From: Actinomadura coerulea
GTDB lineage: Bacteria > Actinomycetota > Actinomycetes > Streptosporangiales > Streptosporangiaceae
DNA: 64,000 nt
Direction of reading: 5' to 3'
Assembly: GCF_014208105.1 (NCBI RefSeq)
Contig: NZ_JACHMQ010000001.1
Span: 1,860,001-1,924,000 of the forward strand
The notes under the pieces were generated by a model that was given only the letters and a program-made list of their open reading frames with translations, did no database searches and had not been told where the DNA came from. Positions 46,319 through 53,684 of this stretch are shown here, in pieces. Made by a program: the position numbers and the translations under genes. Each line of letters starts with the position of its first letter. Position 1 is the stretch's first letter.

Positions 46319-46813
46319 TCAGGCGCGGGCGGTCCCGAACGCCTGCTCGCGGCCGTCCTCCAGGTAGACGGCGCTGCCGGCGGCCATGGCCCGCAGGCTC
46401 GGCTCCATCCGGCGCGACACGTGCGGCGGCGCGAGTTCGGGGACCTTCTCCGGCGCCACGAGGATGTGGTCGGACAGCTCCTCGGCCGGCAGCCGGATCG
46501 CCGCGATCTCCGCGCCGGTGATGGTGCCGCCGAACACGAAGACGTTGACCGCGTCGACGCCGTCGTCGCGCGGCGAGCCCCAGTCGACGCAGGCCAGGCC
46601 GTGCAGGCGGGGGACCAGGCCGAGCTCCTCCTCGCATTCGCGCACGCACGCCGACAGCGGGGACTCGTCGGCCTCGATCACCCCGCCCGGCAGGAACCAG
46701 CCCTCGCTGTAGGTGGGCTTGACCAGCAGCACCCGCCCCAGGTCGTCCAGCAGCAGGGCCGCCGCGGCGCCGCGGGCCCGCGGCAGGGAGGCGTAGTAGG
46801 CAAGGTCGGGCAT
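46319..46813 (-). CDS. NUDIX hydrolase
   Basis: A 164-residue enzyme with an intact Nudix box in GGVIEADESPLSACVRECEEELGL (G-x5-E-x7-REUxEExGU). The start MPDLAYYASLPRARGAAAALLLDDLGRVLLVKPTYSEGWFLPGG is the standard entry to the fold. It hydrolyses nucleoside diphosphates linked to another moiety; the substrate is unknown. Convergent with the metallothionein-like gene and divergent from the nitrate reductase. Confidence 0.92.
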   Translation of the reverse strand: MPDLAYYASLPRARGAAAALLLDDLGRVLLVKPTYSEGWFLPGGVIEADESPLSACVRECEEELGLVPRLHGLACVDWGSPRDDGVDAVNVFVFGGTITGAEIAAIRLPAEELSDHILVAPEKVPELAPPHVSRRMEPSLRAMAAGSAVYLEDGREQAFGTARA

Positions 46814-47043
46814 GCTCCGAGGTTAAGCGTGATCAACCCGGACCGGTTCCGGCCGTTGCGGGGCGGTGGCCGCATCCGTCCGCGAGATCGCCGGGGTACC
46901 GCGAATCCGTTCGGCAACCGGGCAAAAGGCAACGAATAGGCCATGACAGGGTTCGACAACGCTTGACACGCGTTCGTCAAGGCGTGTCGCGGTCCCGGGC
47001 GCCCGACTCCTTGACATCGCCGGGCGCACGGGGTGAACGGCAT

Positions 47044-47081
47044 TTAACGCCGAGGTCACGCGCGGGACTCGGCGGTGAAAC
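47044..47081 (+). promoter_or_regulatory. GlnR-like box upstream of nitrate reductase
   Basis: TTAAC-n6-GTCAC-n6-GACTC-n6-GAAAC: four pentamers at 11-base spacing, ending 23 bases before the gene start. Nearly the same blocks precede nirD. Confidence 0.72.
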
Positions 47082-47103
47082 CGGGCACGCCGAGTCTCGG
47101 CGG

Positions 47104-49209
47104 ATGGCCGAGACACCCACGCACTGCCCGTACTGCGCCCTGCAGTGCGGCATGACCCTGCGCGACGGCGGCTCGGAGCCCCTGAGCGTGGCGCCGCGCG
47201 ACGACGTGCCGGCCAACGGCGGGGGGCTCTGCCAGAAGGGCTGGACGGCGGCCGAGCTGCTCACCGTCCCCGACCGGCTGACGGCGCCGCTGATGCGCCG
47301 GGACCGGAACGCGCCGCTGGAGCCGTGCGGCTGGGACGAGGCCCTCGACCGGATCACCGCCGAGCTCGGGCGGCTGCGCGGGCTGCACGGCCCGGACGCC
47401 GTCGCGGTGTTCGGCGGCGGCGGGCTGACCAACGAGAAGGCGTACCAGCTCGGAAAGTTCGCGCGGATCGCGCTCGGCACCTCCCAGATCGACTACAACG
47501 GGCGGTTCTGCATGTCGTCGGCCGCCGCGGCGTCCGGGCGGGCGTTCGGGATGGACCGCGGCCTGCCCGGCCCGGTCACCGACCTGGCGGCGTCCGGCGC
47601 GGTCCTGCTCGCGGGCGGCAACCCGGCCGAGACGATGCCGCCGTTCATGCGGCACCTGGCGCGGATGCGCGAGGGCGGCGGCGCCCTGATCGTCGTGGAC
47701 CCGCGCCGCACCGCCACCGCCCGCCAGGCCGACCTGCACCTGCAGCCGACGCCGGGGACCGACATCGCGCTCGCCAACGGGCTGCTGCACCTGGCGCTCG
47801 CCGAGGGCCTGGCCGACGAGGAGTACATCGCGGCCCGCACCACCGGGTTCGACGCCGTCCGGACGGTCGCCAACGCCTACTGGCCCGACCGCGCCGAGCG
47901 CATCACCGGGGTGCCGGTGCCGCTGATGCGCGAGGCCGTCCTGCTGCTGGCCCGCGCCGCCCGCGCCCACGTCCTCACGGCGCGGGGATCGGAGCAGCAC
48001 GCGCGCGGTACCGACACCGTCAGCTCCTTCGTCAACCTGGCCCTCGCGCTCGGGCTGCCGGGGCGCGAGGGCTCCGGGTACGGGTGCCTGACCGGGCAGG
48101 GCAACGGGCAGGGCGGGCGCGAGCACGGCCAGAAGGCCGACCAGCTCCCCGGCTACCGCCGGATCGACGACCCGCGGGCCCGCGCGCACGTCGCCGCGGT
48201 CTGGGGCGTCGACCCCGGCGACCTTCCGGGGCCGGGGCGGTCGGCCTACGAGCTGCTCACGGCGCTCGGCACGGATGACGGCCCGAAGGCGCTGCTGCTG
48301 TTCGGATCGAACCCGGTGGTGTCGGCGCCCCGCGCCGCGGCCGTGCAGGAGCGGCTCGGCGCGCTCGACCTGCTGGTGGTGGCCGACTTCGTGCCGTCGG
48401 AGACCGCGCGGCTCGCCGACGTGGTCCTGCCGTCCGCGCAGTGGGCCGAGGAGTCGGGGACGATGACGAACCTGGAGGGCCGGGTGCTGCGGCGCCGCCG
48501 CGCCGTCCGCCCGCCGGACGGGGTGCGCACCGACCTGGAGATCCTCGCCGCGCTCGCCGAGCGGCTCGACGCGCCGGGGGAGTGGAGCACCGACCCGCGG
48601 GCGGTGTTCGGGGAGCTGCGCCGCGCGAGCGCGGGCGGCGCCGCCGACTACTCCGGCATCACCTACGAGCGGATCGAGGCCGAGGGCGGGGTGTTCTGGC
48701 CCTGCCCGTCGCCGGACCACCCCGGCACGCCGAGGCCCTACCTGGACCGCTTCCCCACCCCGGACGGGCGGGCCCGCTTCGTCCCCGTCGAGCACAGCGG
48801 CGCCGCCGAGGACGTCGACGCCGACTACCCCGTCTACCTGACCACCGGGCGCGTCCTCGCGCAGTACCAGTCGGGCGCGCAGACCCGGCGCGTCCGGGCG
48901 CTGGCGGAGGCCGCGCCGGGGCCGTTCGTCGAGCTGCACCCCGATCTGGCCGGGCGCCTCGGCATCGAGGACGGCGCCGGCGTGCGGGTGGAGAGCCGCC
49001 GGGGCGCGGCGACCGTGACCGCGCGCCTGACCGGCGCGATCCGCGACGACACCGTCTTCATTCCGTTCCACTGGGCGGGGGAGGGCCGCGCGAACCTGCT
49101 CACCAACCCGGCGCTGGACCCCGTGTCGCGGATGCCGGAGTTCAAGGTGTGCGCCGTCCGCCTGCGGCCCCTGCCCGCCGAGGGGGACGGCGCCCCCGGC
49201 GCACGGTGA
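47104..49209 (+). CDS. nasA: Assimilatory nitrate reductase, molybdopterin oxidoreductase catalytic subunit
   Basis: A 701-residue cytosolic Mo-bis-MGD enzyme reducing nitrate to nitrite. The N-terminal [4Fe-4S] site is CPYCALQCGM with the fourth ligand in GGGLCQKGW. Further marks: VFGGGGLTNEKAYQLGKFAR, FCMSSAAAASGRAFGMDRG, VVDPRRTATARQADLHLQ, GQGNGQGGREHGQKADQLPGYR and the cofactor domain VYLTTGRVLAQYQSGAQTRR. It lacks the extra C-terminal [2Fe-2S] cluster seen in some NasA enzymes. ATG 47104 opens MAETPTHC; the frame extends through the regulatory box, so the later start is right. Confidence 0.9.
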   Translation: MAETPTHCPYCALQCGMTLRDGGSEPLSVAPRDDVPANGGGLCQKGWTAAELLTVPDRLTAPLMRRDRNAPLEPCGWDEALDRITAELGRLRGLHGPDAVAVFGGGGLTNEKAYQLGKFARIALGTSQIDYNGRFCMSSAAAASGRAFGMDRGLPGPVTDLAASGAVLLAGGNPAETMPPFMRHLARMREGGGALIVVDPRRTATARQADLHLQPTPGTDIALANGLLHLALAEGLADEEYIAARTTGFDAVRTVANAYWPDRAERITGVPVPLMREAVLLLARAARAHVLTARGSEQHARGTDTVSSFVNLALALGLPGREGSGYGCLTGQGNGQGGREHGQKADQLPGYRRIDDPRARAHVAAVWGVDPGDLPGPGRSAYELLTALGTDDGPKALLLFGSNPVVSAPRAAAVQERLGALDLLVVADFVPSETARLADVVLPSAQWAEESGTMTNLEGRVLRRRRAVRPPDGVRTDLEILAALAERLDAPGEWSTDPRAVFGELRRASAGGAADYSGITYERIEAEGGVFWPCPSPDHPGTPRPYLDRFPTPDGRARFVPVEHSGAAEDVDADYPVYLTTGRVLAQYQSGAQTRRVRALAEAAPGPFVELHPDLAGRLGIEDGAGVRVESRRGAATVTARLTGAIRDDTVFIPFHWAGEGRANLLTNPALDPVSRMPEFKVCAVRLRPLPAEGDGAPGAR

Positions 49210-49216
49210 GCCCCTT

Positions 49217-49254
49217 TTAACACGGCGGTGACAAAAGGGACCCAGTCGTGAAAC
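49217..49254 (+). promoter_or_regulatory. GlnR-like box upstream of nirD
   Basis: TTAAC-n6-GTGAC-n6-GACCC-n6-GAAAC at 11-base spacing, immediately after the nasA stop and 57 bases before the nirD start. It implies that nirD and the genes after it have their own nitrogen-controlled promoter. Confidence 0.72.
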
Positions 49255-49310
49255 CGCCCCTTCCGAGTATCGGACCATCGGACAGTTCCCCGCCAGGAGG
49301 TTGCCGCGCG

Positions 49311-49703
49311 ATGACCACGACACCCGAAGCGACGATCGTCAGGGAGCGGGCGGGCCGGCCCGCGGCCCGCTGGTTCGACATCTGCTCCTACGCCGGCCTG
49401 ACCCCCGAGCGGGGCGCCTGCGCGATGGTGGAGGGCACGCAGGTGGCGATCTTCCGGACCTTCGACGGCCGCCTGTACGCGCTGTCGAACCTCGACCCGT
49501 TCAGCGGCGCCTACGTGCTGTCGCGGGGCATCCTCGGTACCCGGGACGAGGCGCCGACCGTCGCGTCCCCCATGTACAAGCAGGTGTTCGACCTCCGGAC
49601 CGGGGCGTGCCTGGACGACCCGCGCGTGGCGCTGCCGACCTTCCCGGTCCGCCGCTCCGGGGACCGGGTGGAGGTGGCGCTCACCGATGAGCACCGGCAG
49701 TGA
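49311..49703 (+). CDS. nirD: Nitrite reductase small subunit NirD
   Basis: A 130-residue Rieske-fold protein: WFDICSYAGLTPERGACAMVEGTQVAIFRTFDGRLYALSNLDPFSGAYVLSRGILGTRDEAPTVASPMYKQVFDLRTGACLDDP. As in other NirD proteins the Rieske cluster ligands (CxH, CxxH) are replaced, here NLDPFSGAYV, so no iron-sulfur centre is expected. It partners with the sirohaem enzyme NirB to reduce nitrite to ammonia. nirB itself is not adjacent. ATG 49311 follows CCAGGAGG by 10 bases. Overlaps the next gene by 17 bases. Confidence 0.92.
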   Translation: MTTTPEATIVRERAGRPAARWFDICSYAGLTPERGACAMVEGTQVAIFRTFDGRLYALSNLDPFSGAYVLSRGILGTRDEAPTVASPMYKQVFDLRTGACLDDPRVALPTFPVRRSGDRVEVALTDEHRQ

Positions 49704-50901
49704 GCCGCTGGCCGGGTTCGCCGTCGGCGTGACCGCGGCCCGGCGCCACGAGGAGCTCGCGACGCTGCTGGAGCGGCGCGGGGCGAGGGTCGTGCTGGCG
49801 CCCGCCATCCGCCTGGTCCCGCTCGCCGACGACGCCGAGCTGCTGGCGGCCACCCGGGCGTGCCTCGCCGGGCCCCTCGACCACGTCGTGGTCACGACCG
49901 GGATCGGGTTCCGGGCGTGGCTGGAGGCGGCCGACGGGCACGGCATGCGCGACGCGCTCATCTCCCGACTGGCCGACACCGACATCCTGGCGCGGGGCCC
50001 GAAGGCGCGCGGCGCGATCCGGTCCGAGGGCCTGCAGGAGCGCTGGTCGCCGGACTCGGAGGAGTGCGCCGAGGTGATCCGGCACCTGCTGGACCGGAAG
50101 CCGGCCGGGGCGCGCGTGGCCGTGCAGCTGTACGGGGAGCGCCAGCCGGAGCTGATAGCGGCGCTGCGCGCGGCCGGCGCCGAGGTGATCGAGATCCCGG
50201 TGTACCGCTGGTCGCGGTCCGAGGACTCCACGCAGCTGCGCCGCCTCGTCGGGCAGGCGGTCGCGGGCACCATCGACGCGATCACGTTCACCAGCGCCCC
50301 GGCGGTCGCCGCGACGCTCGCCGTCGCCGCCGAGGACGACCTGGAGGAGGCCCTGCTGGAGGCCATGCGCACCCATGTCGTGGCGGCGTGCGTCGGGCCG
50401 GTCACCGCGCAGGCGCTCACGGGCCGCGGCGTCCCGACGGTCCAGCCCGAACGCGCCCGGCTCGGCGCGCTGGTGCGGGCGCTGGTCGCCGACCTGCCCC
50501 GGCGGCGGTCCCGGCGGCTGTCGGTGCGGGGCTTCTCGCTGGAGCTGCGCGGGCACGCCGTCGTCCTGGACGGCCAGCTGAGACCCATCGCGCCCGCGCC
50601 CATGGCGATCCTGCGGGCCCTCGCGCGGCGTCCCGGGCACGTGGTGTCGCGGGCGGAGCTGTGCGGGGTGCTGCCGGGCCGCCTGGCCGTCGCGCCCGGC
50701 ATCAGGGACGGGTGGGCGCGGGAGGCGCGGCCCCGGGACGCCCGCCCCCAGGCCGACGAGCACGCGGTGGAGATGGCGGTGGCGCGGCTGCGGCGCGGCC
50801 TCGGCCGGCCCGGCATCGTCGAGACCGTCGTCAAGCGCGGCTACCGGCTGGCGTGCGACCCGCGGGTCGCCGACCGGCTCCCGGCGGGCGCCGGTGGCTG
50901 A
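49687..50901 (+). CDS. nnaR: NnaR: uroporphyrinogen-III synthase-like domain fused to a winged-helix DNA-binding domain
   Basis: A 404-residue two-domain protein. Residues 8-265 are a HemD domain (GFAVGVTAARRHEELATLLERRGARV, VVTTGIGFRAWLEAADG, IDAITFTSAPAVAATL). Residues 285-390 are a trans_reg_C winged helix (LEL, LRPIAPAPMAILRALARRPGHVVSRAELCGVLPG, HAVEMAVARLRRGLGRPGIVETVVKRGYRLA). This fusion is the actinobacterial regulator NnaR (Rv0260c type), which works with GlnR to activate nitrate and nitrite genes. It may also keep synthase activity for sirohaem. Sits between nirD and the chelatase, overlapping both. Confidence 0.88.
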   Translation: MSTGSEPLAGFAVGVTAARRHEELATLLERRGARVVLAPAIRLVPLADDAELLAATRACLAGPLDHVVVTTGIGFRAWLEAADGHGMRDALISRLADTDILARGPKARGAIRSEGLQERWSPDSEECAEVIRHLLDRKPAGARVAVQLYGERQPELIAALRAAGAEVIEIPVYRWSRSEDSTQLRRLVGQAVAGTIDAITFTSAPAVAATLAVAAEDDLEEALLEAMRTHVVAACVGPVTAQALTGRGVPTVQPERARLGALVRALVADLPRRRSRRLSVRGFSLELRGHAVVLDGQLRPIAPAPMAILRALARRPGHVVSRAELCGVLPGRLAVAPGIRDGWAREARPRDARPQADEHAVEMAVARLRRGLGRPGIVETVVKRGYRLACDPRVADRLPAGAGG

Positions 50902-51766
50902 GACCGGAGCCGCGCCGCCGGCCGGGGCGCCCGCGCTGCTGGCGGTGGCGCACGGCACCCGGGACCCGGCGGGGCCCGCGGTTGTGCGGGCGCTGCTGGA
51001 CCGGGTGCGGGCGATGCGCCCGGGCCTGCGGGTGGCCGAGGCGTACGGCGAGCTGTCCGCGCCGTCGCTGGAGGAGGCGGCCGATGCCCTGCGCGGCGGG
51101 CCGGTGGTCGTGGTCCCGCTGCTGCTGGCGCGCGGGTACCACGCGCTGGTCGACGTCCCCGGCCGGGCGGAGCGCCTGCTGCCGGGGTCGGTGGCGTCCC
51201 GGCCGCTCGGCCCGGACGCGCTGCTGGCCGGGGCGCTGGCCGCCCGGCTGGCGGAGGTGGACGGGATCCCGCCGCACCGCCGGGACGCCGTCGTCCTCGG
51301 CGCGGCGGGGTCCGCGGACCCGGCGGGCGCCGCCGACGTGCGCGCGGCCGCCCGGCTGCTGGCGCGGCGGCTCGGGCGGCCCGTCCCGCACGGCTTCGTC
51401 GCGGCGGGCGGCCCGCCGCTGGACGAGGTCGTCGCGGGGCTGCGCCGGGGTGGCGCCCGCCGGATCGCCGTGGCGTCCTACCTGCTGGCGCCCGGCCGGT
51501 TCCACGACCGGATGCGGGCCTGCGGCGCCGACGCGGTCGCCGCGCCGCTCGGCGCGCACGGCGCGGCCGCCCGCCTGGTGCTGCGCCGCTACGACGAGGC
51601 CGCGCTGCCGCTCACGGTCCGGCAGGTCTGCGGCCCAGGCGCCGAGGGCCGAGGCCATGACGAGGACTCCGAAGAGCGCCCCGCCGATGCCGAAGGCAGC
51701 GCTGGTGAGTGCCGTGCGAGCACACTTGTGCATGGTCTCTCCTTTGGTGACTTCCCATCGCGATGA
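50894..51766 (+). CDS. Sirohydrochlorin chelatase (CbiX/SirB-like)
   Basis: A 290-residue chelatase with two CbiX repeats. Repeat 1: LLAVAHGTRDPAGPAVVRALLDRV with the metal-binding His, and VVVVPLLLARGYHALVDVP. Repeat 2: VVLGAAGSADPAGAADVRAAARLL, PHGFVAAGGPPLDEVVAGLRRGG and VASYLLAPGRFHDRMRACGADAV. It inserts iron into sirohydrochlorin to make the sirohaem of nitrite reductase. GTG 50894 overlaps nnaR by 8 bases. The last 50 or so residues (from about LTVRQVCGPG) are not CbiX-like, are polar and are antisense to a minus-strand gene remnant, so the original 3' end appears replaced. Confidence 0.85.
   Translation: MAETGAAPPAGAPALLAVAHGTRDPAGPAVVRALLDRVRAMRPGLRVAEAYGELSAPSLEEAADALRGGPVVVVPLLLARGYHALVDVPGRAERLLPGSVASRPLGPDALLAGALAARLAEVDGIPPHRRDAVVLGAAGSADPAGAADVRAAARLLARRLGRPVPHGFVAAGGPPLDEVVAGLRRGGARRIAVASYLLAPGRFHDRMRACGADAVAAPLGAHGAAARLVLRRYDEAALPLTVRQVCGPGAEGRGHDEDSEERPADAEGSAGECRASTLVHGLSFGDFPSR
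51625..51733 (-). pseudogene. Remnant of a small secreted or membrane protein gene
   Basis: ATG 51733 has a perfect AAAGGAG five bases upstream, and the first 36 codons encode MHKCARTALTSAAFGIGGALFGVLVMASALGAWAADLPDR, a classic N-terminal hydrophobic span. From about 51620 leftward the frame is simply the antisense of the chelatase and has no stop until 50831, so the gene has lost its own 3' part. The left boundary given is approximate. A functional overlapping gene cannot be fully excluded. Confidence 0.5.
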
Positions 51767-52030
51767 CGGGAAACAGTAGAGACCGTCCTGTATTTAGGTG
51801 CAGCGGCAAGTAGGTGGCGATGCCCGAATGGTGTCGGTGTCGTTGCCTCAATCACGTATTTTGAGCGCTCGCCATGCGGGGGCAGTTGCTTTGCGGTCCA
51901 GCGTGTTGGCGAGGTGCTGCACAGTTCGTGCGAACTGCGGAAGCAACGAACTGAAGATGGTCGCCACGTCCATCAACTGGATGGTGGTGGACGGGTGCGT
52001 CCGGCATCAGGCGACAAGGGGAGGAACGGC
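51767..52030. other. Intergenic part of a decayed segment; CGAACTG heptamer array
   Basis: No complete gene. The base composition is visibly less GC-rich than its surroundings. The heptamer CGAACTG appears at 51931-51937 and 51947-51953 and inverted at 51922-51928; the first two form the palindrome CAGTTCGTGCGAACTG. The region separates two oppositely oriented broken genes that both keep ribosome sites. Confidence 0.55.
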
Positions 52031-52328
52031 ATGGATGCTGCGGATTGGGTCGCGTCGCGGCGGTAGCGGCGGTGACAGGTATCGCCGCGCTCGTGGTCGC
52101 GATGCTGTCGTACAACCGGTCGAAGGACTCGATCGAGCAGGCGCGGCGGTCTGCGGATCGGGCAGAGAGGAAAATCGAGGCCGTGCTTGGTGGCCGGTTC
52201 CTCGCACCCGGTGGCGGCGAGCTCTACCGGTCATGGTGTCCGGGCTCGTCCAGCCGGTGGTGTGGCTGCTGGTCATGGGCACGGGGCTGATGGGCGTGGC
52301 CATCCTGGAGTTCCGCCGCGCCGACTGA
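52031..52328 (+). pseudogene. Frameshifted small membrane protein gene
   Basis: ATG 52031 has GGGGAGG six bases upstream but reads only MDAADWVASRR before TAG. One frame over, from about 52048, comes GRVAAVAAVTGIAALVVAMLSYNRSKDSIEQARRSADRAERKIEAVLGG, a membrane span followed by a coiled coil. In the third frame, from about 52233, is VMVSGLVQPVVWLLVMGTGLMGVAILEFRRAD and then a TGA at 52328. Together they read like one two-span protein broken by two frameshifts. Alternatively the last piece is a separate 31-residue membrane peptide from ATG 52233. Confidence 0.5.
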
Positions 52329-52334
52329 GAAACG

Positions 52335-52415
52335 CCGCCGTCACCCGCCGTGATGAAGGATACTGACCGCGTGCGCGACACAGCGCACTCGGTCGGATGC
52401 GAAGGGTGACGGCGG
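52335..52415. repeat. 12-bp inverted repeat across the start of the phytase-like gene
   Basis: CCGCCGTCACCC (52335-52346) and GGGTGACGGCGG (52404-52415) are exact reverse complements 57 bases apart. The right arm covers the ATG 52397/GTG 52406 start region, so a folded leader could hide the start. Confidence 0.5.
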
Positions 52416-53608
52416 ACAAAGTGAACGGGTACAGGACGATATGGCGCGGGACGGCGGCGACGGCCGCCGTCCTGGCGGCGGTGGCGGCCGCCTCGACCGT
52501 GGACGGACCGGTCCGCGCCCAGGCCGCGGACGGGGCCCGGCCGGCGGCCGCGGCGCCGGGGCTGAGGATCACGCGGTTCCTCGGGGAGCGGCGCCTGCCG
52601 CACATGGCGAAGTTCGAGGGGACGACGGTCGGCGGGCTGTCGGGCATCGACCGCGACCCGCGCACGGGGACCTGGTACCTGGTCTCCGACGACCGGTGGC
52701 GCTACGACCCGGCCCGGTTCTACACCGGCCGCGTGGACATCGACCCCGCCACCGGCGCGTTCACCGGGGTCCGGATCACCGGGGTGTCCACGCTGCGGGA
52801 CCGGGACGGCCGCCCCTACCCCGGATTCGGCAAGCCCGGGTCGGTCGACCCCGAGACGATCCGCTTCGACCCCCGGTCCCGGCGGGTCCTGTGGGGCAAC
52901 GAGGGAGACCGCCCGGACGAGACGCACGAGGGGATTCCCCTGGCGCCGATGTCGCTGCGGTGGGCCGGGCGGGACGGCCGGTACGCCGGGGAGCTGCCCC
53001 TCCCGCCGTCGCTGCGGCTGACCGCCGAGCACCGGGGGCCGCGCCGCAACGCGGGCTTCGAGGCGCTGGCGCTCACCCCGCACGGCATCGCCGCGATGGC
53101 CGAGGGCCCCCGCTACGAGGACGGGGAGCCGCCGACCGTCCGGCACGGCGCCATGGCCCGCCTCACCCTGTGGGACCGGGCCGGGCGCGTGACGGCCCAG
53201 TACGCCTACCCCGTCGACCGCCTCCCGGCCGCGCCGAAGCCGCCCACGGGCGACGCCGACAGCGGCGTCTCGGAGATCCTCGCCGCCGGCGGCCACCGGT
53301 TCCTGGCGCTGGAGCGGTCCTGGCTGGAGGGCGTCGGGTACAAGGTCCGACTGTACGAGTTCGACCTGCGCGGCGCCACGGACGTGCTGCGCCGCGACCG
53401 GCTCGCCCAGGGCGGCCGGTTCCGTCCGGTGCGCAAGCACCTCGTCGCCGACCTCGGCCGCTACGCGGCGCCCGTGCAGAACCTGGAGTCGCTGGCGTGG
53501 GGGCCGCGCCTGAGGTCGGGGGAGTGCACGCTGGTGGCGGGCTCCGACGACAACTTCGACCAGCGTGAGGCCACCCAGTTCCTGGCGTTCGCCGTCCGGG
53601 GCTGCTGA
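52397..53608 (+). CDS. Secreted esterase-like protein of the phytase-like family
   Basis: A 403-residue exported protein. A hydrophobic segment, TAATAAVLAAVAAASTVDG, near residue 20 and a site after VRAQA indicate Sec export. The mature protein matches the phytase-like/esterase-like beta-propeller family: TVGGLSGIDRDPRTGTWYLVSDDR, GSVDPETIRFDPRSRRVLWGNEGD, RNAGFEALALTPHGIAAMAEGP, GVSEILAAGGHRFLALERSW and LVAGSDDNFDQREATQFLAFAV. The family is probably involved in phosphate or ester release outside the cell; the reaction here is unproven. Start choice (ATG 52397 or the GTGs at 52406 and 52421) is uncertain. A shared terminator separates it from the sigma gene. Confidence 0.85.
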   Translation: MRRVTADKVNGYRTIWRGTAATAAVLAAVAAASTVDGPVRAQAADGARPAAAAPGLRITRFLGERRLPHMAKFEGTTVGGLSGIDRDPRTGTWYLVSDDRWRYDPARFYTGRVDIDPATGAFTGVRITGVSTLRDRDGRPYPGFGKPGSVDPETIRFDPRSRRVLWGNEGDRPDETHEGIPLAPMSLRWAGRDGRYAGELPLPPSLRLTAEHRGPRRNAGFEALALTPHGIAAMAEGPRYEDGEPPTVRHGAMARLTLWDRAGRVTAQYAYPVDRLPAAPKPPTGDADSGVSEILAAGGHRFLALERSWLEGVGYKVRLYEFDLRGATDVLRRDRLAQGGRFRPVRKHLVADLGRYAAPVQNLESLAWGPRLRSGECTLVAGSDDNFDQREATQFLAFAVRGC

Positions 53609-53626
53609 CCGCCGCTCGACGCGCGA

Positions 53627-53659
53627 GGGCCCGCGGGACCGTGCCGGTCCCGCGGGCCC
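53627..53659. terminator. Bidirectional terminator hairpin
   Basis: Perfect 14-bp stem (53627-53640 with 53646-53659) and a GTGCC loop between two convergent genes. No T-run. Confidence 0.75.
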
Positions 53660-53684
53660 ATCGCGTGCCGTGCCGGGCGCCGGG

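Noticed and set aside
50831-51733. A 300-codon minus-strand open frame with a good ribosome site as a full gene
   Set aside because: Beyond the first 36 codons it is the exact antisense of the well-supported chelatase and has the Arg/Pro/Ala bias of a shadow frame; only the 5' piece is reported as a remnant.
51922-51953. LexA (SOS) box
   Set aside because: The actinobacterial site is CGAAC-n4-GTTCG; here the halves are in the opposite order (GTTCG-TG-CGAAC) or in direct orientation.
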